Source of the DNA: Malachius bipustulatus
Lineage: Eukaryota; Arthropoda; Insecta; Coleoptera; Melyridae
Assembly (NCBI GenBank): GCA_910589415.1
Contig: OU342637.1
Location: 39,524,162 to 39,588,161, forward strand
Direction of reading: 5' to 3'
DNA length: 64,000 nucleotides
Made by a program: the position numbers and the translations under genes. Shown in pieces: positions 55,432 through 64,000 of the stretch. Position 1 is the first letter of the stretch; the number at the start of each line of letters is the position of its first letter. The notes beneath the pieces were generated by a model. That model was not told where the DNA came from. It did no database searches and saw nothing but the letters and a program-made list of their open reading frames with translations.

Positions 55432-56734
55432 TATTGCATGTCGGATAATTTGAGACTTGGGATTAGGTATTTAAAACCGCACTGTTGCCAATTCTGAATT
55501 TTTTTAGGATCGCGTAGAAGATACTGTCCCAGAAAATTATTTCAAAATTGATGCCGATTCAGATTCACGATGCAGCGCAAAGTGGATTTTCGGTTGATTT
55601 GAAGTAATCGAGCAACTCGCGCCATGAAATTAGGTATTTAAGACCGCACTGTTGCCAATTCTGAATTTTTTTACGATCGCGCAGATGATTCTGCCACAGA
55701 AAATTATTTCAAAATTGATGCCGATTGAGATCCACGATGCTGCGCAAAGTGGATTTTCGGTTGATTTGAAGTCATCGAGCAACTCGCGCCATGAAATAAG
55801 GTATTTAAGACCGCACTGTTGCCAATTCTGTTAATGTTTTTGCGATCGCGTCGAAGATCCTGTCACAGAAAATTATTTCGAAATTGATGCTGATTCAGAT
55901 TCACGATGCAACGCAAAATGGATTTTCGGTTGATTTGAAGTAATCGAGCAACTCGCGCCATGAAATTAGGTATTTAAGACCGTACTCTTGCCAATACTGG
56001 AAATATTTTTGCGATCGCGCAGATGATTCTGTCACAGAAAATTATTTCAAAATTGATGCCGATTGAGATCCACGATGCAGCGCAAAGTGGATTTTCGGTT
56101 GATTTGAAGTAATCGAGCAACTCGCGCCATGAAATTAGGTATTTAAGACCGCACTTTGCCAATTCTGTTAATATTTTTGCGATCGCGTCGAAGATCCTGT
56201 CACAGAAAATTATTTCGAAATTGATGCCGATTGAGATCCCCGATGCAGCGCAAAGTGGATTTTCGGTTGATTTGAAGTAATCGAGCAACTCGCGCCATGA
56301 AATTAGGTATTTAAGACCGCACTCTTGCCAATACTGAAAATATTTTTGCGATCGCGCAGATGATTCTGTCACAGAAAATTATTTCAAAATTGATGCCGAT
56401 TGAGATCCACGATGCAGCGCAAAGTGGATTTTCGGTTGATTTGAAGTAATCGAGCAACTCGCGCTATGAAATCAGGTATTTAAGACCGCACTGTTGCCAA
56501 TACTGAAAATATTTTTGCGATCGCGCCGAAGATCCTGTCACAGAAAATTATTTCAAAATTAATGCCGATTCAGATTCACGATGCAGCGCAAAGTGGATTT
56601 TCGGTTGATTTGAAGTCATCGAGCAGCTCGCGCCATGAATTAAGGTATTTAAGACCACACTGTTGCCAATACTGAAAATATTTTTGCGATCGCGCCGAAG
56701 ATCCTGTCACAGAAAATTATTTCAAAATTGATGG

Positions 56735-58290
56735 CGATTCAGATTCACGATGCAGCGCAAAGTGGATTTTCGGTTGATTTGAAGTCACCGAGCAACTCGC
56801 GCCATGAAATTAGGTATTTAAGACCACACTGTTGCCAATTCTGAATTTTTTTACGATCACGCAGATGATTCTGTCACAGAAAATTATTTCAAAATTGATG
56901 CTGATTGAGATCCACGATGCTGCGCAAAGTGGATTTTCGGTTGATTTGAAGTAATCGAGCAACTCGCGCCATGAAATAAGGTATTTAAGACCGCACTGTT
57001 GCCAATACTGAAAATATTTTTGCGATCGCGCCGAAGATCCTGTCACAGAAAATTATTTCAAAATTAATGCCGATTCAAATTCAAGATGCTGCGCAAAGTG
57101 GATTTTCGGTTGATTTGAAGTAATCGAGCAACTCGCGCCATGAAATTAGGTATTTAAGACCGCACTGTTGCCAATTCTGTTAATGTTTTTGCGATCGCGT
57201 AGAAGATCCTGTCACAGAAAATTATTTCAAAATTGATGGCGATTAAGATTCACGATGCAGCGCAAAGTGGATTTTCGGTTGATTTGAAGTCACCGAGCAG
57301 CTCGCGCCATGAAATAAGGTATTTAAGACCGCACTGTTGCCCGTTCTGTTAATATTTTTGCGATCGCGTCGAAGATCCTGTCACAGAAAATTATTTCGAA
57401 ATTGATGCCGATTGAGATCCCCGATGCAGCGCAAAGTGGATTTTCGGTTGATTTGAAGTCACCGAGCAACTCGCGCCATGAAATTAGGTATTTAAGACCA
57501 CACTGTTGCCAATTCTGAATTTTTTTACGATCACGCAGATGATTCTGTCACAGAAAATTATTTCAAAATTGATGCCGACTTAGATCCACGATGCTGCGCA
57601 AAGTGGATTTTCGGTTGATTTGAAGTCATCGAGCAACTCGCGCCATGAAATTAGGTATTTAAGACCACACTGTTGCCAATTCTGAATTTTTTTACGATCA
57701 CGCAGATGATTCTGTCAAGAAAATTATTTCAAAATTGATGCTGATTGAGATCCACGATGCTGCGCAAAGTGGATTTTCGGTTGATTTGAAGTCATCGAGC
57801 AACTCGCGCCATGAAATAAAGTATTTAAGACCACACTGTTGCCAATTCTGAATTTTTTTACGATCACGCAGATGATTCTGTCACAGAAAATTATTTCAAA
57901 ATTGATGCGGATTGAGATCGCGGATGCAGCGCAAAGTGGATTTTCGGTTGATTTGAAGTAATCGAGCAACTCGCGCCATGAAATTAGGTATTTAAGACCG
58001 CACTGTTGCCAATTCTGATTTGTTTTACGATCGCGCAGATGATTCTGTCACAGAAAATTATTGCAAAATTGATGCCGATTGAGATCCATTATGCAGCGCA
58101 AAGTGGATTTTCGGTTGATTTGAAGTAATCGAGCAACTCGCGCCATGAAATCAGGTATTTAAGACCGCACTGTTGCCAATTCTGTTAATATTTTTGCGAT
58201 CGCGTCGAAGATCCTGTCACAAAAAATTATTTCGAAATTGATGCCGATTCAGATTCACGATGCAGCGCAAAGTGGATTTTCGGTTGATTT
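56735..58290. repeat. Nine-monomer satellite block, copy 1
   Basis: Nearly identical to 61772-63327 at an offset of 5037 bp, including a private two-base deletion (TGTCAAGAAAATT near 57715 and 62752). Neighbouring monomers are more diverged, so this is a recent local duplication or gene-conversion event. Confidence 0.85.
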
Positions 58291-58910
58291 GAAGTCATCG
58301 AGCAGCTCGCGCCATGAAATAAGGTATTTAAGACCGCACTGTTGCCAATACTGAAAATATTTTTGCGATCGCGCCGAAGATCCTGTCACAGAAAATTATT
58401 TCAAAATTAATGCCGATTCAGATTCACGATGCAGCGCAAAGTGGATTTTCGGTTGATTTGAAGTAATCGAGCAACTCGCGCCATGAAATTAGGTATTTAA
58501 GACCGCACTGTTGCCAATTCTGTTAATATTTTTGCGATCGCGTCGAAGATCCTGTCACAGAAAATTATTTCAAAATTGATGGCGATTCAGATTCACGATG
58601 CAGCGCAAAGTGGATTTTCGGTTGATTTGAAGTCACCGAGCAACTCGCGCCATGAAATTAGGTATTTAAGACCACACTGTTGCCAATTCTGAATTTTTTT
58701 ACGATCGCGCAGATGATTCTGTCACAGAAAATTATTTAAAAATTGATGCCGATTTAGATCCACGATGCTGCGCAAAGTGGATTTTCGGTTGATTTGAAGT
58801 CATCGAGCAACTCGCGCCATGAAATAATTATTTAAGACCACACTGTTGCCAATTCTGAATTTTTTTACGATCGCGCAGATGATTCTGTCACAGAAAATTA
58901 TTTCAAAATT

Positions 58911-59575
58911 GATGCCGACTTACATCCACGATGCTGCGCAAAGTGGATTTTCGGTTGATTTGAAGTCATAGAGCAACTCGCGCCATGAAATAAGGTATTT
59001 AAGACCGCACTGTTGCCAATACTGAAAATATTTTTGTGATCGCGCCGAAGATCCTGTCACAGATAATTATTTCAAAATTGATGGCGATTTAGATTCACGA
59101 TGCAGCGCAAAGTGGATTTTCGATTAATTTGAAGTCATCGAGCAACTCGCGCCATGAAATAATTATTTAAGACCGCACTGTTGCCAATTCTGAAAATATT
59201 TTTGCGATCGCGCCGAAGATCCTGTCACAGAAAATTATTTCGAAATTGATGGCGATTCAGATTCACGATGCAGCGCAAAGTGGATTTTCGGTTGATTTGC
59301 AGTCACCGAGCAACTCGCGCCATGAAATTAGGTATTTAAGACCGCACTGTTGCCAATTCTGAATTTTTTTACGATCGCGCAGATGATTCTGTCACAGAAA
59401 ATTATTTAAAAATTGATGCCGATTTAGATCCACGATGCTGCGCAAAGTGGATTTTCGGTTGATTTGAAGTCATCGAGCAACTCGCGCCATGAAATAAGGT
59501 ATTTAAGACTGCACTGTTGCCAATTCTGTTAATATTTTTGCGATCGCGCCGAAGATCCTGTCACAGAAAATTATT
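58911..59575. repeat. Satellite sub-block repeated 1847 bp downstream
   Basis: It shares rare variants with about 60758-61422 (GCCGACTTACATCC, AGTCATAGAGC, CACAGATAATTATTTC, GATTTGCAGTCACC). The offset of 1847 bp equals about 11 monomers. Confidence 0.8.
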
Positions 59576-61771
59576 TCGAAATTGATGCCGATTCAGATTC
59601 ACGATGCAGCGCAAAGTGGATTTTCGGTTGATTTGAAGTAATCGAGCAACTCGCGCCATGAAATTAGGTATTTAAGACGCACTGTTGCCAATTCTGTTAA
59701 TATTTTTGCGATCGCGTCGAAGATCCTGTCACAGAAAATTATTTCAAAATTGATGGCGATTCAGATTCACGATGCAGCGCAAAGTGGATTTTCGGTTGAT
59801 TTGAAGTCACCGAGCAACTCGCGCCATGAAATTAGGTATTTAAGACCACACTGTTGCCAATTCTGAATTTTTTTACGATCGCGCAGATGATTCTGTCACG
59901 GAAAATTATTTAAAAATTGATGCCGATTTAGATCCACGATGCTGCGCAAAGTGGATTTTCGGTTGATTTGAAGTCATCGAGCAACTCGCGCCATGAAATA
60001 AGGTATTTAAGACTGCACTGTTGCCAATTCTGTTAATATTTTTGCGATCGCGCCGAAGATCCTGTCACAGAAAATTATTTCGAAATTGATGCCGATTCAG
60101 ATTCACGATGCAGAGCAAAGTGGATTTTCGGTTGATTTGAAGTCATCGAGCAACTCGCGCCATGAAATAATTATTTAAGACCGCACTGTTGCCAATTCTG
60201 AATTTTTTTACGATCGCCCAGATGATTCTGCCACAGAAAATTATTTCAAAATTGATGCCGATTGAGATCCACGATGCTGCGCAAAGTGGATTTTCGGTTG
60301 ATTTGAAGTCATCAAGCAACTCGCGCCATGAAATAAGGTATTTAAGACCGCACTGTTGCCAATACTGAAAATATTTTTGCGATCGCGCCGAAGATCCTGT
60401 AACAGAAAATTATTTCAAAGTTAATGCCGATTCAAATTCACGATGCAGCGCAAAGTGGATTGTCGGTTGATTTGAACCCATCGGATAATTTGAGCCTTGA
60501 GATTAGGTATTTAAGACCGCACTGTTGCCAATTCTGTTAATATTTTTGCGATCACGCCGAAGATCCTGTCACAGAAAATTATTTCGAAATGGATGCCGAT
60601 TCAGATTCACGATGCAGCGCAAAGTGGATTTTCGGTTGATTTGAAGTCATCGAGCAACTCGCGCCATGAAATAATTATTTAAGACCACACTGTTGCCAAT
60701 TCTGAATTTTTTTACGATCGCGCAGATGATTCTGTCACAGAAAATTATTTAAAAATTGATGCCGACTTACATCCACGATGCTGCGCAAAGTGGATTTTCG
60801 GTTGATTTGAAGTCATAGAGCAACTCGCGCCATGAAATAAGGTATTTAAGACCGCACTGTTGCCAATACTGAAAATATTTTTGTGATCGCGCCGAAGATC
60901 CTGTCACAGATAATTATTTCAAAATTGATGGCGATTTAGATTCACGATGCAGCGCAAAGTGGATTTTCGGTTGATTTGAAGTCATCGAGCAACTCGCGCC
61001 ATGAAATAATTATTTAAGACCGCACTGTTGCCAATTCTGAAAATATTTTTGCGATCGCGCCGAAGATCCTGTCACAGAAAATTATTTCGAAATTGATGGC
61101 GATTCAGATTCACGATGCAGCGCAAAGTGGATTTTCGGTTGATTTGCAGTCACCGAGCAACTCGCGCCATGAAATTAGGTATTTAAGACCGCACTGTTGC
61201 CAATTCTGAATTTTTTTACGATCGCGCAGATGATTCTGTCACAGAAAATTATTTAAAAATTGATGCCGATTTAGATCCACGATGCTGCGCAAAGTGGATT
61301 TTCGGTTGATTTGAAGTCATCGAGCAACTCGCGCCATGAAATAAGGTATTTAAGACTGCACTGTTGCCAATTCTGTTAATATTTTTGCGATCGCGCCGAA
61401 GATCCTGTCACAGAAAATCATTTCATAATTGATGGCGATTCAGATTCACGATGCAGCGCAAAGTGGATTTTCGGTTGATTTGAAGTCACCGAGCAACTCG
61501 CGCCATGAAATTAGGTATTTAAGACCACACTGTTGCCAATTCTGAATTTTTTTACGATCGCGCAGATGATTCTGTCACAGAAAATTATTTAAAAATTGAT
61601 GCCGATTTAGATCCACGATGCTGCGCAAAGTGGATTTTCGGTTGATTTGAAGTCATCGAGCAACTCGCGTCATGAAATAAGGTATTTAAGACTGCACTGT
61701 TGCCAATTCTGTTAATATTTTTGCGATCGCGCCGAAGATCCTGTCACAGAAAATTATTTCAAAATTGATGC

Positions 61772-63327
61772 CGATTCAGATTCACGATGCAGCGCAAAGT
61801 GGATTTTCGGTTGATTTGAAGTCACCGAGCAACTCGCGCCATGAAATTAGGTATTTAAGACCACACTGTTGCCAATTCTGAATTTTTTTACGATCACGCA
61901 GATGATTCTGTCACAGAAAATTATTTCAAAATTGATGCTGATTGAGATCCACGATGCTGCGCAAAGTGGATTTTCGGTTGATTTGAAGTAATCGAGCAAC
62001 TCGCGCCATGAAATAAGGTATTTAAGACCGCACTGTTGCCAATACTGAAAATATTTTTGCGATCGCGCCGAAGATCCTGTCACAGAAAATTATTTCAAAA
62101 TTAATGCCGATTCAAATTCAAGATGCTGCGCAAAGTGGATTTTCGGTTGATTTGAAGTAATCGAGCAACTCGCGCCATGAAATTAGGTATTTAAGACCGC
62201 ACTGTTGCCAATTCTGTTAATGTTTTTGCGATCGCGTAGAAGATCCTGTCACAGAAAATTATTTCAAAATTGATGGCGATTAAGATTCACGATGCAGCGC
62301 AAAGTGGATTTTCGGTTGATTTGAAGTCACCGAGCAGCTCGCGCCATGAAATAAGGTATTTAAGACCGCACTGTTGCCCGTTCTGTTAATATTTTTGCGA
62401 TCGCGTCGAAGATCCTGTCACAGAAAATTATTTCGAAATTGATGCCGATTGAGATCCCCGATGCAGCGCAAAGTGGATTTTCGGTTGATTTGAAGTCACC
62501 GAGCAACTCGCGCCATGAAATTAGGTATTTAAGACCACACTGTTGCCAATTCTGAATTTTTTTACGATCACGCAGATGATTCTGTCACAGAAAATTATTT
62601 CAAAATTGATGCCGACTTAGATCCACGATGCTGCGCAAAGTGGATTTTCGGTTGATTTGAAGTCATCGAGCAACTCGCGCCATGAAATTAGGTATTTAAG
62701 ACCACACTGTTGCCAATTCTGAATTTTTTTACGATCACGCAGATGATTCTGTCAAGAAAATTATTTCAAAATTGATGCTGATTGAGATCCACGATGCTGC
62801 GCAAAGTGGATTTTCGGTTGATTTGAAGTCATCGAGCAACTCGCGCCATGAAATAAAGTATTTAAGACCACACTGTTGCCAATTCTGAATTTTTTTACGA
62901 TCACGCAGATGATTCTGTCACAGAAAATTATTTCAAAATTGATGCGGATTGAGATCGCGGATGCAGCGCAAAGTGGATTTTCGGTTGATTTGAAGTAATC
63001 GAGCAACTCGCGCCATGAAATTAGGTATTTAAGACCGCACTGTTGCCAATTCTGATTTGTTTTACGATCGCGCAGATGATTCTGTCACAGAAAATTATTG
63101 CAAAATTGATGCCGATTGAGATCCATTATGCAGCGCAAAGTGGATTTTCGGTTGATTTGAAGTAATCGAGCAACTCGCGCCATGAAATTAGGTATTTAAG
63201 ACCGCACTGTTGCCAATTCTGTTAATATTTTTGCGATCGCGTCGAAGATCCTGTCACAAAAAATTATTTCGAAATTGATGCCGATTCAGATTCACGATGC
63301 AGCGCAAAGTGGATTTTCGGTTGATTT
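61772..63327. repeat. Nine-monomer satellite block, copy 2
   Basis: Partner of 56735-58290. The match ends at the right where one copy reads GATTTGAAGTCATC and the other GATTTTTAAATCATC. Confidence 0.85.
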
Positions 63328-64000
63328 TTAAATCATCGAGCAACTCGCGCCATGAAATAAGGTATTTAAGACCGCACTGTTGCCAATACTGAAAATATTT
63401 TTGCGATCGCGCCGAAGATCCTGTCACAGAAAATTATTTCAAAATTAATGCCGATTCAGATTCACGATGCAGCGCAAAGTGGATTTTAGGTTGATTTGAA
63501 GTCATCGAGCAGCTCGCGCCATGAAATAAGGTATTTAAGACCGCACTGTTGCCAATACTGAAAATATTTTTGCGATCGCGCCGAAGATCCTGTCACAGAA
63601 AATTATTTCAAAATTAATGCCGATTCAGATTCACGATGCAGCGCAAAGTGGATTTTCGGTTGATTTGAAGTAATCGAGCAACTCGCGCCATGAAATCAGG
63701 TATTTAAGACCGCACTATTGCCAATTCTGTTAATATTTTTGCGATCGCGTCGAAGATCCTGTCACAGAAAATTATTTCGAAATTGATGCCGATCCAGATT
63801 CACGATGCAGCGCAAACTGGATTTTCGGTTGATTTTTAAGTCATCGAGCAACTCGCGCCATGAAATAAGGTATTTAAGACCGCACTGTTGCCAATACTGA
63901 AAATATTTTTGCGATCGCGCCGAAGATCCTGTCACAGAAAATTATTTCGAAATTGATGCCGATTCAGATTCACGATGCAGCGCAAAGTGGATTTTCGGTT

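Larger units (their letters stand above)
55432..64000. repeat. Satellite array, about 168-169-bp monomer, about 51 copies
   Basis: The monomer is marked by GCGCAAAGTGGATTTTCGGT, AACTCGCGCCATGAAAT, GGTATTTAAGACC, TTGCGATCGCG and TGTCACAGAAAATTATTTC. The word GCGCAA recurs at 55575, 55742, 55911 (as ACGCAA), 56080, 56249 and 56417, giving 167-169 bp spacing. The array runs to the window end, so its length is a minimum. Variants alternate between GCGCCGAAGATCCTG or GCGTCGAAGATCCTG and GCGCAGATGATTCTG types, and between TTCTGAATTTTTTT, TACTGAAAATATTT and TTCTGTTAATATTT types. Open frames inside it are by-products. A pericentromeric or heterochromatic location is possible but not shown. Confidence 0.95.

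Noticed and set aside
55974..63006. Minus-strand frames of 78-132 codons in the satellite
   Set aside because: They are the tandem monomer read in a frame that happens to be open and are repeated with the array; no promoter or start context.
1..64000. tRNA, rRNA, CRISPR or bacterial features
   Set aside because: None seen by eye; the regular repeats are satellite, minisatellite and foldback arms without spacer-repeat structure.

Overview
The window reads as nuclear DNA of an animal, most probably an insect. It is AT-rich, gene-poor and dominated by nested transposable elements of the gypsy, jockey-like LINE, R2-like, pogo and DDxD mariner-related groups. It also has eukaryotic TATA promoters, introns and metazoan histone-type mRNA 3' stem-loops, and it ends in a long satellite array. 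I cannot fix the order or species from sequence alone. No tRNA, rRNA, CRISPR array or bacterial-type operon was seen.

Layout. 1-1982 is unassigned repeat-like DNA ending in a hairpin. 1983 to about 8770 is a broken minus-strand gypsy element (gag, protease, part of the reverse transcriptase, leader, probable LTR) with a 1.2-kb foldback element in its leader. 9.3-10.0 kb is a truncated DD41D transposase. 10377-25336 is one pogo-type transposon with TA target duplication. It carries a LINE in its 5'-UTR intron, a complete DDxD transposon inside that LINE, and a separate 6.9-kb insertion with an 8-bp target duplication in its coding region. 25.3-37.3 kb holds a second decayed pogo copy, a probable non-autonomous LTR element with five 50-bp repeats, LINE scraps, a MITE and one candidate host exon. 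37.3-46.4 kb has two foldback elements, a jockey-like LINE split by an intact R2-like element (1057-aa ORF), and a second LINE 3' fragment.

The most striking region is 49.0-54.5 kb. Five small, apparently intronless units lie there (three intact ORFs of 72, 96 and 84 codons, one frameshifted copy, one shortened copy). Each encodes a charged, probably helical or coiled-coil protein. Four of the five have a clear TATA box or TATA-like element (the one at the first gene is a looser TA run). Each ends 22-32 nt after the stop codon in a 16-nt stem-loop that matches, or nearly matches, the replication-dependent histone mRNA stem-loop. A TTGGTT-like motif follows at a fixed distance in four units, with a weaker form in the fifth; it could be the U7-pairing downstream element. 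None of the proteins looks like a histone. I infer a cluster of cell-cycle-coupled, possibly non-polyadenylated mRNAs for a small-protein family. One member sits in a 1.1-1.3-kb segmental duplication.

From about 55432 to the window end is a satellite of about 168-169-bp monomers (about 51 copies), with a near-identical nine-monomer block repeated 5037 bp apart and smaller 3-mer and 11-mer repeats.
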